Notes: generated by a model not told the origin, from the letters alone. Counted from the first letter of the stretch, positions 23,406 through 32,600 are shown. The stretch: 64,000 nucleotides of DNA from JBEBVQ01 sp037190845 (GCA_037190845.1 JBBCJI010000016.1:97046-161045); one strand, 5' to 3'. Translations and numbers: made by a program.

Positions 23406-25757
23406 ATGAGGAATGTTCGCAATTTGTGTCTGTTGTTGATTGTTTGCTGCAGCCTGTCTGTACAGGCGCAATATTACAATCAGTTGCCTGCCTTTTTAAA
23501 AGCAAACAGTACCTGGGTATTTGGCAAGAATGTAGGAATGGATTTTAAACAGACTCCTCCGCGGACATTTCATGGGCAGGTAAATTCCGATGAGGGTTGC
23601 GCATCGGTTGCCGATCCGGTAACGGGGGAGTTATTATTCTATACAGAAGGTATTTCCTGCTGGAACCGGAATAACATGGCCATGCCAAATGGCAGGGGAT
23701 TGCTCGGTAACAGATTACGGGGTACAACTGCCCAGGGAGCTTGTATTGTACCATTTGTAGACTCACCCGGTAAATACTATCTGTTTTCTTTGTCGAATGA
23801 CGGTTCTTATGACAGTACCGGGTATCTCTACTATTCTGTAGTGGATATGAGCCTGAACAATGGACTGGGTGATATTGAAGCCAACCGGAAGAATATCCTG
23901 ATTGATTCCGGCTTGTCGGAGGGTATGATTGCCGTGCCGGGTAATAATTGTGATGTCTGGCTGATCGTGCACACATATGATGATCCGGTTTTTAAGGCTT
24001 ATCATATTACCAGCGCCGGTCTGGATCCTGTGCCGGTATTGTCTGCCGCGGGATATCAGATATCCGGCCGGGAGGCCTATCACATTGGCCAGATGGCGAT
24101 ATCGCCTGCAAGAGATATGATTGCCGTTACCAGCTACCATTATCATTATGGCACGTTTCACGGAAACCCTATTCCACCGCCGAACCGGAAATTGCTCGGA
24201 GCGCTGGTCTGCAGGTTTGATCCCAATACCGGTCAGGCTTCCGATGCAATTCAACTGGAGAACCAGGCTTGTTATGGTATTGGTTTCTCTCCGGACAACT
24301 CAAAGCTTTATGTCAATGTTGCTTATGACCCTGCCATCAGCTTCGGGAAGATCAACCAATATGATCTGAGTGTATTTGATTCTGCAGCCATTCGCGGTAC
24401 CCGGCAGGAGATTCACCGTTTTGATAATCCCACAGGTAAGCACTGCAGCTTTAAGACATACCGCGATACAATCTATGTAGGGGCATTGTTCAATTATAAT
24501 GCGCTTGACCGGATCAGTAATCCGAATCTTTCCGGGGCAGCGTGCAACTATGAGATGAATATAGTACGGTATTCGCAAAGCGGTTCTGTACGTTCTAACC
24601 ACGGATTACCCAATGATGTGCCGGTACCGTTCGGCCCTGATACCGTCCTGGCACGCCATGATAGTGTTTTGTGCGACAACCGGCAAAATATCACCCTGGA
24701 AGCGCCGGCCGGTATGAGCGCCTATGTCTGGGATGATCAGTCTGAAGACCCTGACCGGGAGGTGGGTCAGACGGGTACTTATTGGGTACGTTACCGGAAT
24801 GGTTGCCATGTGCACTGTGATACTTTTGTGGTAAGCTTCCCGGATACCAGCTACATGGCGTCAGACAGTTTCATTTGTGCGGGAGGCGCAGGCATTCAGC
24901 TCACCGCGCCATCAGGATACATTACCTACCTATGGGATGACCAGTCGCCGGATAGTATACGAATGGTGGAGGAATCGGGAATATATTGGGTATGGAGTTA
25001 TGATTATTGTCATCGCCGTTCAGATACATTCCGGGTGCATAATGCGGATATTGCCTTCAGCCTCGGCACGGATACTGTAATTTGCGATAACAGCTCGCTG
25101 AGCTATGATTTTGATTTTGGCGATGCTACATACCTGTGGCAGGACGGGAGCAGTGAGGCAAGATATGAAATCGCTGAGCCGGGTGTCTATAGTCTTACGA
25201 TCACAAAAGGAACCTGCGTATACACGGATAGCATATCCGTTCAGTATGTGGATATAAATCAGGATTTAGGTCCAGATACTACGGTTTGCCACCGGCAGCC
25301 ATTCTCAATAATACTGACAGCAAGCACTGGCCCGGAGATGGATATATTGTGGAGTAACGGCAGCACAACTGATATGATAACAGTGCATGAACCCGGGATC
25401 TATTGGGTGGCGGTCAGTGAATTATCCTGCTCAGACACGGATACGGTGGTTATACACAATACTTTGTGCGATTGCATTGTTGAAATGCCTACGGCATTTT
25501 CACCCAATGGAGATGGAAAGAATGACCGTTTCCGGCCGGTGGTAGAAGCCGGTTGCACGGTGCGTGGCTTTACAATGGAAGTATATAATCGCTGGGGGCA
25601 ACTGGTATATACCGGCACAGATTTTTCATCTGGCTGGGACGGCACCTGGAATGGTACCCCGGCCGATATAGGAGCCTATTTTTATACAGTGCGTATGGAG
25701 GTGGGGACAGAACATCATTTGTTCAACAAAACCGGGGATGTTACTCTGGTCAGATAA
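23406..25757 (+). CDS. Gliding-motility-associated C-terminal (CHU_C, type B) surface protein
   Basis: Large exported protein of 783 residues from the ATG at 23406 (MRNVRNLCLLLIVCC), chosen because a signal peptide starts there. An N-terminal domain of about 400 residues (NQLPAFLKANSTWVFGKNVGMDF, EGCASVADPVTGELLFYTEG, DSPGKYYLFSL, GNNCDVWLIVHTYDDPVFKAYHI) looks like a beta-propeller. Then come four Ig-like modules of about 60-75 residues, each with DTxxCxxxxxxxLxAPxGxxxYLWxDxSxD and CxxxxDTFxV. The end, from VEMPTAFSPNGDGKNDRF through YNRWGQLVY to GDVTLVR, is the CHU_C domain that directs T9SS export. It is paralogous to the gene at 37391. Adhesion is likely but not shown. Confidence 0.87.
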   Translation: MRNVRNLCLLLIVCCSLSVQAQYYNQLPAFLKANSTWVFGKNVGMDFKQTPPRTFHGQVNSDEGCASVADPVTGELLFYTEGISCWNRNNMAMPNGRGLLGNRLRGTTAQGACIVPFVDSPGKYYLFSLSNDGSYDSTGYLYYSVVDMSLNNGLGDIEANRKNILIDSGLSEGMIAVPGNNCDVWLIVHTYDDPVFKAYHITSAGLDPVPVLSAAGYQISGREAYHIGQMAISPARDMIAVTSYHYHYGTFHGNPIPPPNRKLLGALVCRFDPNTGQASDAIQLENQACYGIGFSPDNSKLYVNVAYDPAISFGKINQYDLSVFDSAAIRGTRQEIHRFDNPTGKHCSFKTYRDTIYVGALFNYNALDRISNPNLSGAACNYEMNIVRYSQSGSVRSNHGLPNDVPVPFGPDTVLARHDSVLCDNRQNITLEAPAGMSAYVWDDQSEDPDREVGQTGTYWVRYRNGCHVHCDTFVVSFPDTSYMASDSFICAGGAGIQLTAPSGYITYLWDDQSPDSIRMVEESGIYWVWSYDYCHRRSDTFRVHNADIAFSLGTDTVICDNSSLSYDFDFGDATYLWQDGSSEARYEIAEPGVYSLTITKGTCVYTDSISVQYVDINQDLGPDTTVCHRQPFSIILTASTGPEMDILWSNGSTTDMITVHEPGIYWVAVSELSCSDTDTVVIHNTLCDCIVEMPTAFSPNGDGKNDRFRPVVEAGCTVRGFTMEVYNRWGQLVYTGTDFSSGWDGTWNGTPADIGAYFYTVRMEVGTEHHLFNKTGDVTLVR

Positions 25758-25788
25758 AATTGGTTTAAACATTTAAAATTGGATTATC

Positions 25789-26871
25789 ATGAAAAACGTA
25801 TTTATCATTTCGGTTTTATTGCTTACAGGATTGGCAACCCGGGTGTCGGCCCAATGTTCGTTTACACCGCGTATCACTCCTGAAAGCATGATATTGTGTC
25901 CCAATACACAGGATACGCTCTGGACGCAGGTTTATGACAGCTACCAATGGTATAAGGCCGGTAGCCCGATCTCGGGCGCCACATTGCAGTACTATGTTGT
26001 GGACCATTACCGGGATGCCGGGAGCCGGTTTTCGGTGGAAGTGACGCTTGACGGATGCACGGAGATGTCGGATGATATGCTCGTGGACGGGTGGGCATTC
26101 TTAGGTGTTACCGTAATGAGCAGTGGCAATTATCAGTTTGACCGTAACCGCCAGGTAAATGTTTTATGTGATTCTACGGCTATGCAGGGGCGCGATACGA
26201 TGATACTCACGCTGAACATGCCCTATAATACCAATATACAATGGTTCAGGAACAGCCAGCCCATACCCGGCGCCAACAGTAATGTATATCATGTTACAGA
26301 AACGGGCGATTATGTGGTGGAAGGGGCGCCTGCGACCTGTCCGGATTATATCCAGCGGCTGGGCGTAACTATACGTGCGGAATTGCGTACTCCGGTCAGG
26401 CCGGTGATTACGCCGGAAGATGACCGTTTAATTGCAGGGCCTTCCGGGGCAGGTCTCCGGGATTTTCAATGGTACCTGGAAGGTACTTTGATCGCAGGAG
26501 CCACAGACAGTGTTTACATGCCCCTGGAGCCGGGGAAATATACCGTGAGCGCCGGCGATGGTTTTTGCGCTGACCTGTCAGATCCATATGATTTTATAGA
26601 ATTGCCAGGTATGATATCTGGTGTGGATGCCCGGCAGCATATATTTATTTACCCCAATCCGGCATCGTCATACCTCAATATCAGGGCGCCCTTTCCCGTA
26701 CAAATCTCTATTACTTCGGTTGATGGAAAAGTGGTTTTGCAGGAGCAGCCGGTTACCGCTCCGGTTGACATCAGCAGATTGGCAGAAGGTCTGTATGTGG
26801 TGAAATTTTTTGATTGGGACGGAATGTTACTCAAGACAGAAAAGTTTCAGAAAGTTTCGGCGGACAAGTAA
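25789..26871 (+). CDS. T9SS type A protein with Ig-like domains
   Basis: Exported protein of 360 residues. The signal peptide (MKNVFIISVLLLTGLATRVSA) is followed by three beta-rich modules with the pattern YQWYKxGxPIxGAxxxxYxVxxxGxYxVxV (near 50, 145 and 225), each bounded by cysteines, an Ig-like arrangement common in T9SS cargo. The C-terminal sorting domain begins HIFIYPNPASSYLNI and ends with LAEGLYVVKFFDW and a basic tail. The gene follows the CHU_C gene by 31 nt and is probably in the same transcript. Function is unknown. Confidence 0.82.
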   Translation: MKNVFIISVLLLTGLATRVSAQCSFTPRITPESMILCPNTQDTLWTQVYDSYQWYKAGSPISGATLQYYVVDHYRDAGSRFSVEVTLDGCTEMSDDMLVDGWAFLGVTVMSSGNYQFDRNRQVNVLCDSTAMQGRDTMILTLNMPYNTNIQWFRNSQPIPGANSNVYHVTETGDYVVEGAPATCPDYIQRLGVTIRAELRTPVRPVITPEDDRLIAGPSGAGLRDFQWYLEGTLIAGATDSVYMPLEPGKYTVSAGDGFCADLSDPYDFIELPGMISGVDARQHIFIYPNPASSYLNIRAPFPVQISITSVDGKVVLQEQPVTAPVDISRLAEGLYVVKFFDWDGMLLKTEKFQKVSADK

Positions 26872-26901
26872 CGAAGGGCTTTTGCTTAGCTGGATAGCTG
26901 T

Positions 26902-26924
26902 GGCTTCGAAAAGCTCAGCCACCG
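26902..26924. repeat. CTCAGCCACCG-type small palindrome
   Basis: GGCTTCGAAAAGCTCAGCC followed by ACCG. GTGGCT pairs with AGCCAC across an 11-nt loop. I recognise this as close to a sequence (TTCGACAAGCTCAGCCACCG) that recurs between genes in many Bacteroidota. It lies in the 130-nt gap before waaA. Confidence 0.5.
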
Positions 26925-26996
26925 TCGTTTGATTTCGGGTGCTGTGCTCGTAGAAGCCAGTTTCATCATCGGCTTAATATTTTCCTGCTTTTCAGG

Positions 26997-27004
26997 TATT
27001 TTTG
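26997..27004 (+). promoter_or_regulatory. -7-like box overlapping the waaA start
   Basis: TATTTTTG is a perfect TAnnTTTG but overlaps the proposed TTG start at 27002. If it is the promoter, the message would be leaderless, or it would start after the conserved N-terminus. It may be coincidental, since no TTTG is at -33. Confidence 0.25.
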
Positions 27005-28264
27005 CCTGTGTCCCTTTTTGTTTACAACCTTTTTCTTGTCTGCTATACTGTAGTATTGCGTATAGCGGCATTGTTTCACCCGAAAGCCAGGAAGTGGGTG
27101 CAGGGCAGGCGTGGCTGGCGGCAACAGTTGTCTGCCGTTTTACAGACCACGGCCGGAAAGAAAAACCTCTGGATACATTGCGCTTCGCTGGGAGAGTTTG
27201 AACAGGGGCGTCCATTAATAGAAGCTGTTAAAAAACAATACCCGGATTACAGGATTATATTGACGTTCTTTTCTCCCTCCGGTTATGAAGTGCGTAAGGA
27301 TTACACGCATGCTGATCATGTGTTTTATCTGCCCGCAGACGGGCGGAATAATGCCGCAGCCTTTATAGATATGGTTGTTCCGGATGTGGCGATATTCGTC
27401 AAGTACGAATTCTGGTATCATTATATCCACACGCTGCAGCATCGCAACATTCCCGTGATATTGATTTCTGCTGGTTTCCGCCCGGACCAGATTTTCTTCC
27501 GGTGGTACGGCGGTTTTTTCCGGCGATTACTCAAAAAGTTTTCCCTCATTTTTGTACAGGATGATGAGTCTGCCCGGTTGCTGGGCGATATGGGGATCCG
27601 GCAACAGGTAACGGTTGCGGGGGATACGCGTTACGATCGGGTAACGGAAATTGCAGCACAGGCGAAATCCTTCCCCCTGATTGAAACTTTCCGGAATGGT
27701 AGCAGATTGGTAATAGCAGGTAGTACCTGGCCGGATGATGAGAGGATCTTGTATGATGCCTGGCAGACTTTCCCGGATGGCTGGAAGCTGGTGGTGGCGC
27801 CGCATGAAGTGGATGGTGAGCATATCGGGGAGTTGCAGCGGCAATTCGGGGATGATGCGGTGTTGTATTCTGCATTAAAGGCAGGCGCGGGTAATGCAGA
27901 AAAAAAAGTGCTGCTGATTGATAACATCGGTATGTTGTCGGCCTTATACCGTTATGGGGAGATCGCATATGTGGGTGGAGGTTTCCAGAAAGGAGGCATT
28001 CACAATATTCTGGAGCCGGCAGTTTTCGGTCTTCCGGTGTTGTTTGGTCCGAATTACCAGAAGTTTGTAGAGGCGAGGGGAATGGTGGAACGTCATTATG
28101 CCATGCCAATACAATCTGCTGCCGGTTGCAGGCAGGCTTTCCAGCGTTTTATGAATAACGAAGCTCAACTGACGCAGATACAGACCCGGATCCGCGAGCA
28201 CGTACAGCAGCAGACGGGAGCTACCCGGCAGATATTGCAGCAGCTCAGGCTGTTGTTATCATAA
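27002..28264 (+). CDS. waaA: 3-deoxy-D-manno-octulosonic acid (Kdo) transferase
   Basis: Inner-membrane glycosyltransferase that adds Kdo to lipid A. A membrane anchor (about 3-22) is followed by IHCASLGEFEQGRPLIEAV with the catalytic glutamate, ILTFFSPSGYEVRKDY, DVAIFVKYEFWYHYI, FVQDDESARLLGDMGI, VAGDTRYDRV, VIAGSTWPDDE, VVAPHEVDGEHI and the C-terminal donor site IAYVGGGFQKGGIHNILEPAVFGLPVLFGPNY. The length of 420 is typical. No ATG exists at the N-terminus: the first candidates are TTG 27002 and GTG 27008. Homology to the anchor requires one of them. It stands alone, with YtxH after it. Confidence 0.93.
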   Translation: MPVSLFVYNLFLVCYTVVLRIAALFHPKARKWVQGRRGWRQQLSAVLQTTAGKKNLWIHCASLGEFEQGRPLIEAVKKQYPDYRIILTFFSPSGYEVRKDYTHADHVFYLPADGRNNAAAFIDMVVPDVAIFVKYEFWYHYIHTLQHRNIPVILISAGFRPDQIFFRWYGGFFRRLLKKFSLIFVQDDESARLLGDMGIRQQVTVAGDTRYDRVTEIAAQAKSFPLIETFRNGSRLVIAGSTWPDDERILYDAWQTFPDGWKLVVAPHEVDGEHIGELQRQFGDDAVLYSALKAGAGNAEKKVLLIDNIGMLSALYRYGEIAYVGGGFQKGGIHNILEPAVFGLPVLFGPNYQKFVEARGMVERHYAMPIQSAAGCRQAFQRFMNNEAQLTQIQTRIREHVQQQTGATRQILQQLRLLLS

Positions 28265-28336
28265 ATCTTTTTTATCCCTCATTCCCGATTGCTCAGTGGC
28301 ACAATTTTTCAGTAATTTAAACCTGAACTAAAAACA

Positions 28337-28627
28337 ATGGTTATGTCAAAGTTTATGGCCGGGGTGATGCTCGGAGTGGTAGCAGGTTTGCTCCTTGCAC
28401 CTGAAAAAGGATCGGATACACGTGAGCATATTGCAGAAACGGCAGAAAAGTGGAAAGAGAAATGGAACCGCCTGGTAGGCAATGCCGGTATGGAGCTGGA
28501 GGATCTGAAGCGGGTATTTGAGCAGGAAATCAGCGGATTGTCGGATGATGTACGCAGCCGCATCCTTACGATCCTTGAGGAAAGCAAAAATACGGCCGCC
28601 AGCATCCGGAACCAGGTAAAAGCCTGA
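28337..28627 (+). CDS. YtxH domain protein
   Basis: A 96-residue protein of the YtxH family, related to general stress proteins of unknown action. The N-terminal segment MSKFMAGVMLGVVAGLLLAPEKGSDTRE shows the glycine-rich helix and the LLAPxxGxxTR signature, and the rest is an amphipathic helix with many charged residues (coiled-coil-like). Start may be the ATG at 28337 or the one two codons later. It converges on ispF with only 12 nt between stops. Confidence 0.88.
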   Translation: MVMSKFMAGVMLGVVAGLLLAPEKGSDTREHIAETAEKWKEKWNRLVGNAGMELEDLKRVFEQEISGLSDDVRSRILTILEESKNTAASIRNQVKA

Positions 28628-28639
28628 AATACGGTATGA

Positions 28640-29119
28640 TCAGTATTTCCGGAGCAATACATTGGCCAGCGCTACGATCCCTTCTTCGCGTCCTACAAAG
28701 CTCATCTGCTCGGTAGTAGTAGCCTTGATAGAGATGTCTTCGCGCGGGATGTGCAGGGTTTGTGCGATCGCTGCTTTCATGCCCTCAACATAAGGCATGA
28801 TCTTCGGCTCCTGTAATAATACCGTGCTGTCAATATTGACGATCGCATATCCTTTTTCACGTATCAGGTTATGGCAGCGTTGCAGGAGTATTTTGCTGTC
28901 TATATTTTTATAATTGGGGTTGGTATTGGGGAAATGTTGCCCGATATCGCCAAGGCTCAGCGCGCCAAGTATGGCGTCGCAGATAGCGTGCAGCAGCACA
29001 TCAGCGTCAGAATGTCCTACAGCGCCTTTCTCATGGGGTATTTTGATCCCTCCTAACCATAACGGTCTGCCTGCTTCCAGTTGATGAAAATCTATGCCCT
29101 GGCCAATCCTGTATGACAT
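28640..29119 (-). CDS. ispF: 2-C-methyl-D-erythritol 2,4-cyclodiphosphate synthase
   Basis: MEP-pathway enzyme that cyclises CDP-methylerythritol phosphate to MEcPP on the way to isopentenyl diphosphate. Metal ligands D10 and H12 (GIDFH) and H44 (HSDADVLLHAICDA) are present, as are ALSLGDIGQHFPNTNPNYKN, the NIDSTVLLQEPKI stretch and the nucleotide-contact motif IKATTTEQMSFVGREEGI. The 159 residues match the trimeric enzyme. Its presence shows that this organism makes isoprenoids by the MEP route, consistent with the polyprenyl synthase at 2488. It is a single-gene unit. Confidence 0.97.
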   Translation of the reverse strand: MSYRIGQGIDFHQLEAGRPLWLGGIKIPHEKGAVGHSDADVLLHAICDAILGALSLGDIGQHFPNTNPNYKNIDSKILLQRCHNLIREKGYAIVNIDSTVLLQEPKIMPYVEGMKAAIAQTLHIPREDISIKATTTEQMSFVGREEGIVALANVLLRKY

Positions 29120-29278
29120 GTTGCAGATGCTCTTTTATACCGGGTGAAAATTAAATGATTATCGCTACAAAGATGTGGTTATTCGGTGGAATTTTCCAAA
29201 ACTTTCCTGCCGGATCATTTTATGAATAATTCGGTTCCGGATTTTAATTTTAAAGTTTTTAACGGCATCTTTGCAGCT

Positions 29279-29950
29279 ATGTATCCTTTTGTGCGGCACC
29301 TGTATTTTTTATGCGTTACCTGCTGTTGGGTAACGGCCGGTGTGTATGCTCAGCGGCCCGCGTCGCCATTTGCCGATGAATACCGTAATTTTTGGGGCGG
29401 GATTGCTGCCGGCGTCAATTTCTCGCAGGTGGATGGCGATGGATTTGCCGGTTATAATAAGGTAGGACTGAATGCGGGTCCGGTAGTGTATGCCCGGTTT
29501 TCTCCTTTGATAGGTGCAAGCCTGGAGATCGCTTTCTCGCAGAAGGGGAGTAAAATGCGCCGGATTACGGATAATGCTTATTCAGGTCCTGCAGTAGAGC
29601 GGTATGACATGAAGCTGAATTATGCGGAAGTGCCGCTGCTGTTGCACCTGATGCCGGAAGGCAGGTTTCATTATAGTCTGGGCGCTTCTTATGGTTATCT
29701 GATCAGCTCCGAAGAAACTGCGGAAACGATCGCTCCCGTCAACCTCGATTCTGAATTGTATTCATTTTTAGACCAGGATATCAATATGATTTTCGGCGCC
29801 AGCTACCAGCTCTACGGTAATTGGTTTTTCTCCGGCAGATTTGCTTATTCCCTGTCCACTATCCGCGATCCTGCGCGTGTCCCTGTCGGGTATGGCGGAG
29901 GTAACCAGGCCAATAACCTGTTTACGTTCCGGTTGGTTTATTTATTCTGA
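29279..29950 (+). CDS. Outer-membrane beta-barrel protein (PorT-like)
   Basis: An outer-membrane beta-barrel of the PorT/OMP_b-brl_2 kind, 223 residues from the ATG at 29279, which begins a signal peptide (MYPFVRHLYFLCVTCCWVTA to VYAQ). Barrel strands alternate aromatic and small residues: FWGGIAAGVNFSQVDGDG, VGLNAGPVVYARFS, GASLEIAFSQKGSKM, MKLNYAEVPLLLHL, RFHYSLGASYGYLISS, INMIFGASYQLYG, FSGRFAYSLSTIRD and a terminal FTFRLVYLF ending in phenylalanine. The longer open frame upstream lacks a signal and was rejected. The role is unknown; some members act in T9SS assembly, but nothing here shows that. Confidence 0.8.
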   Translation: MYPFVRHLYFLCVTCCWVTAGVYAQRPASPFADEYRNFWGGIAAGVNFSQVDGDGFAGYNKVGLNAGPVVYARFSPLIGASLEIAFSQKGSKMRRITDNAYSGPAVERYDMKLNYAEVPLLLHLMPEGRFHYSLGASYGYLISSEETAETIAPVNLDSELYSFLDQDINMIFGASYQLYGNWFFSGRFAYSLSTIRDPARVPVGYGGGNQANNLFTFRLVYLF

Positions 29951-30018
29951 TGCGGTGGTGGCGTTGGAGCAACCCTTGCGGTTGCCTTATTTGGGTGGGG
30001 GTGAACCCCGCCCCTACA
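29951..30018. repeat. GGGGCGGGGTT-family element, minus orientation
   Basis: Two hairpins between convergent genes: GCAACCCTTGCGGTTGC (29969-29985) and GGGTGGGGGTGAACCCCGCC (from 29993), then CCCTACAA. Read on the other strand it matches the element at 40250-40327 in order and content. It probably also serves as a terminator for both flanking genes. Confidence 0.6.
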
Positions 30019-30030
30019 ATATTTATTGAT

Positions 30031-30666
30031 TCAATACTTTTTCCGGAAATCCCCCCGTTTCCAGGCTTCAAAAAACTCTGCCCAGGCAAGAGGGTTCATG
30101 ATTGTAATCGGTCGTACCTGCCCATAATAGTAAGCCTGCTGTGCCTGGATGTTTTGGTAAACCGCCTGGCTTTCCCTGCCATCGCGGGGTAACGTGTAGG
30201 CCATAGCCCGTAGCGCAAGTGCATTCGTGTTTTTCCGGGCAATTTCATATTTGTCATCAGGGATGCGCCAGTGCCGGAATGCATAGTCAAATTCATCCTT
30301 GGATGGTACAGGGCGGATAATGGTTTCGGGCAGGTAAAATGTATCCTGTACCATGAGCTGGATCATACTGAAATATGTGCCCTGCAGGTTTTCCGGGACT
30401 GCATATTCCTTCGACCGGAAGCCCAGCGCTGAAAAGTGAAGTGTGTCACCTTTCTGTACTACGATAGAAAATACACCCATATCACTGGCATATACTCCGC
30501 GGTTCTTGTTTTTCACCACTACGGTTACACCCGGTACTGCCCGGAGGCTGTCTGCCGTCATGGTCACGCCGTTTATCTGTACAATACCATCCTGTGATAC
30601 CTGCGCCTCCGCCTGCGACAGGCCCAGACAGAAAAATAACAGGCAATATGTGTAATATCTCATCAT
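30031..30666 (-). CDS. Carboxypeptidase-like regulatory domain protein
   Basis: Exported protein of 211 residues from ATG 30666 (MMRYYTYCLLFFCLG to AEAQ is the signal). The first 90 residues of the mature form are a CarboxypepD_reg-like beta-sandwich: IVQINGVTMTADSLRAVPGVTVVVKNKNRGVYASDMGVFSIVVQKGDTLHFSALGFRS. The C-terminal half is a less typical region rich in arginine and aromatic residues. Such domains occur in periplasmic or outer-membrane proteins of Bacteroidota, including the plug side of TonB receptors, but no receptor is near. Function is unknown. Confidence 0.78.
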   Translation of the reverse strand: MMRYYTYCLLFFCLGLSQAEAQVSQDGIVQINGVTMTADSLRAVPGVTVVVKNKNRGVYASDMGVFSIVVQKGDTLHFSALGFRSKEYAVPENLQGTYFSMIQLMVQDTFYLPETIIRPVPSKDEFDYAFRHWRIPDDKYEIARKNTNALALRAMAYTLPRDGRESQAVYQNIQAQQAYYYGQVRPITIMNPLAWAEFFEAWKRGDFRKKY

Positions 30667-30769
30667 GTATGTGTACAAAGATAAGCGGAAAGGGTTATCC
30701 ATCAATGTCCCCGATCAGGTCATCGATAAGTATAATCATGAAATGTGCACAAAGAAAGTCTTCATGACG

Positions 30770-30777
30770 TACTTTTG
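30770..30777 (+). promoter_or_regulatory. -7 promoter box of mrp
   Basis: TACTTTTG, a perfect TAnnTTTG, 33 nt upstream of the ATG at 30811. It falls within the longer open frame, which supports the later start. Confidence 0.55.
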
Positions 30778-30810
30778 CTTTTATTAAGAAGCATTTTAAC
30801 AAAGGTTTAC

Positions 30811-31908
30811 ATGATAACAAAAGAGGCTGTATTAGCGGCGCTAAGCAATGTCCAGGAGCCCGATCTGGGAAAGGATCTTGTAACGCTCAATATGGTACGC
30901 GATATAGAGGTTGACGGGAAAAATATTTCATTTACGGTAGAGTTGACCACACCTGCCTGCCCGCTGAAGGAGATGATTGAGCGGGCCTGCATCAATGCTA
31001 TCCGGCTGCTGGTAGATAAAGAAGCGGTAGTGACGGTGCACATGAGCGCACGGGTGAACAGCAATCGTAAGGATAATAAATCGGTATTGCCCGGTGTGAA
31101 AAATATTATTGTAGTGGCATCCGGGAAGGGTGGTGTGGGAAAGTCTACTGTTTCTACCAATCTTGCATTGGCACTGGCGCAGGAAGGCGCCAGTGTCGGG
31201 CTGATGGATGCCGATATTTATGGTCCGTCTATACCGATTATGCTGGGCATTCGTGACGAGCGGCCAAGGATGATGGACGACGGAGGGAAAGGCAAGATCG
31301 TACCCATAGACCGTTACGGCATCAAAGCCATGTCTATCGGATTGCTGATAGACGAAAAGCAGGCAGTGATCTGGCGCGGCCCTATGGCCAGCTCTGCGAT
31401 ACGGCAGTTTATTACGGATGTGCTTTGGGGAGAGCTAGATTATCTCATTATAGACCTCCCGCCGGGTACAGGCGACGTGCACCTGACGCTGGTGCAGACT
31501 ATCCCTGTTACCGGTGCTGTGATCGTGACTACGCCGCAGCCGGTAGCGGCGGCAGATGCACGCAAGGCTATCATGATGCTGAAGCAGCAGCAGATCAATG
31601 TGCCGATATTGGGTGTTGTGGAAAATATGGCATATTTCACTCCTGAAGAACTTCCTGAAAATAAATACTATATCTTTGGGAAAGGTGGCGGTACGAAACT
31701 GGCTGAGCAATTTGATCTGCCATTCCTTGGAGAAATACCTATTGTACAGAGTATCCGGGAAGGTGGCGACAGAGGTATACCTGCGGTGGTCAATGATGAG
31801 CCGGTATCCCGGTCAGCCTTTATGCAGCTTGCACAGAATGCAGCGCGTAACATTGCTATCCGCAATGCCAACCTGGAGCCGACAAAGGTAATGGTTGTAC
31901 AGGGGTAA
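30811..31908 (+). CDS. mrp: Mrp/ApbC-type iron-sulfur cluster carrier ATPase
   Basis: Cytoplasmic P-loop ATPase that carries and delivers Fe-S clusters. An N-terminal MIP18/DUF59 domain (residues 1-90, with VQEPDLGKDLVTLNMVRDI and TTPACPLKEMIE) precedes the Mrp domain. The deviant Walker A GKGGVGKST is at 105-113, followed by DADIYGPSIPIMLG, WRGPMASSAIRQFITDVLWG, IIDLPPGTGDVHLT and ENMAYFTPEE. The cluster-binding CxxC usual after ENM is not seen: the stretch reads FTPEELPENKYYIFGKGGG. The start at 30811 follows a perfect -7 box. It converges on a methyltransferase gene with 7 nt between stops. Confidence 0.93.
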   Translation: MITKEAVLAALSNVQEPDLGKDLVTLNMVRDIEVDGKNISFTVELTTPACPLKEMIERACINAIRLLVDKEAVVTVHMSARVNSNRKDNKSVLPGVKNIIVVASGKGGVGKSTVSTNLALALAQEGASVGLMDADIYGPSIPIMLGIRDERPRMMDDGGKGKIVPIDRYGIKAMSIGLLIDEKQAVIWRGPMASSAIRQFITDVLWGELDYLIIDLPPGTGDVHLTLVQTIPVTGAVIVTTPQPVAAADARKAIMMLKQQQINVPILGVVENMAYFTPEELPENKYYIFGKGGGTKLAEQFDLPFLGEIPIVQSIREGGDRGIPAVVNDEPVSRSAFMQLAQNAARNIAIRNANLEPTKVMVVQG

Positions 31909-31915
31909 CAACGGG

Positions 31916-32572
31916 TCAGACGGCAGCTACAAAGATCAGGAAGTCTTTGGGTATTGACTCCCCCGTGATGCTCATGCTTTCCTCCTGGTGGTACGTGTTT
32001 TTCTTTATATGGAACCCGGCATCTGCCAATAGGTTCTTTATATCTTCAGCTGCGTACATGTTGAATCCGTAAACGGTAAAAGGGATTGCTTCCATAAATG
32101 ATTTGCTTCGCAGCGCCAGGCACAGCAGGCCTCCTGGCTTCAAGGTACGTTTGATCTCTGCAAGGTGCGACAGAGGATTCTCCCAGAAATAGATCGTATT
32201 TACGGTGATGATTTTGTCAAAAGTATGGTCCGGGAAAGGCAGGTTGTCAGATCCGCCTTGCCGGAAATGTGTCGTTCCGGAAGCAACTGTTTCTTCATTG
32301 AGTGCAGTGGCTTCCGCTATCATTTCCGGAGAATGATCTACGCCATGATACCGAATGTCGGCTGCTTTGCTGAGCATCAGCGGCACAAATGCGCCGTTGC
32401 CCGGTCCGATTTCCAGTACATGATCATTGTCGTGCCACGAAAGAAAATCAATCGCCGCATGATTCATGCGTTCGTTCCCCTCATTCATGCGTTTACCTGT
32501 TTCGGTGGCATTTGCGCCCGAGGGGCAGCGTAACTGCCCGGCTATATGTTTCCAGTCGTGTTGTTGATCCAT
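31916..32572 (-). CDS. Class I SAM-dependent methyltransferase
   Basis: Cytoplasmic methyltransferase of the UbiE/Methyltransf_11 type, 218 residues from ATG 32572 (MDQQHDWKHIAGQLRCPSG). The SAM-binding motif I is VLEIGPGNGAFVPLML, the acidic end of strand 2 is HGVDHSPEMI, motif II-III read FDKIITVNTIYFW and LKPGGLLCLALRS. The substrate is not indicated by context. The ORF is open upstream for 13 more codons, but a perfect -7 box lies there (32601-32608), so this start is preferred. Confidence 0.88.
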   Translation of the reverse strand: MDQQHDWKHIAGQLRCPSGANATETGKRMNEGNERMNHAAIDFLSWHDNDHVLEIGPGNGAFVPLMLSKAADIRYHGVDHSPEMIAEATALNEETVASGTTHFRQGGSDNLPFPDHTFDKIITVNTIYFWENPLSHLAEIKRTLKPGGLLCLALRSKSFMEAIPFTVYGFNMYAAEDIKNLLADAGFHIKKNTYHQEESMSITGESIPKDFLIFVAAV

Positions 32573-32600
32573 AAGATGTAAATATCCGAAGTGGATCGTA

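Noticed and set aside
26886..27215. Minus-strand frame before and inside waaA
   Set aside because: It overlaps the conserved waaA N-terminus and a small palindromic repeat and has no recognisable protein features.
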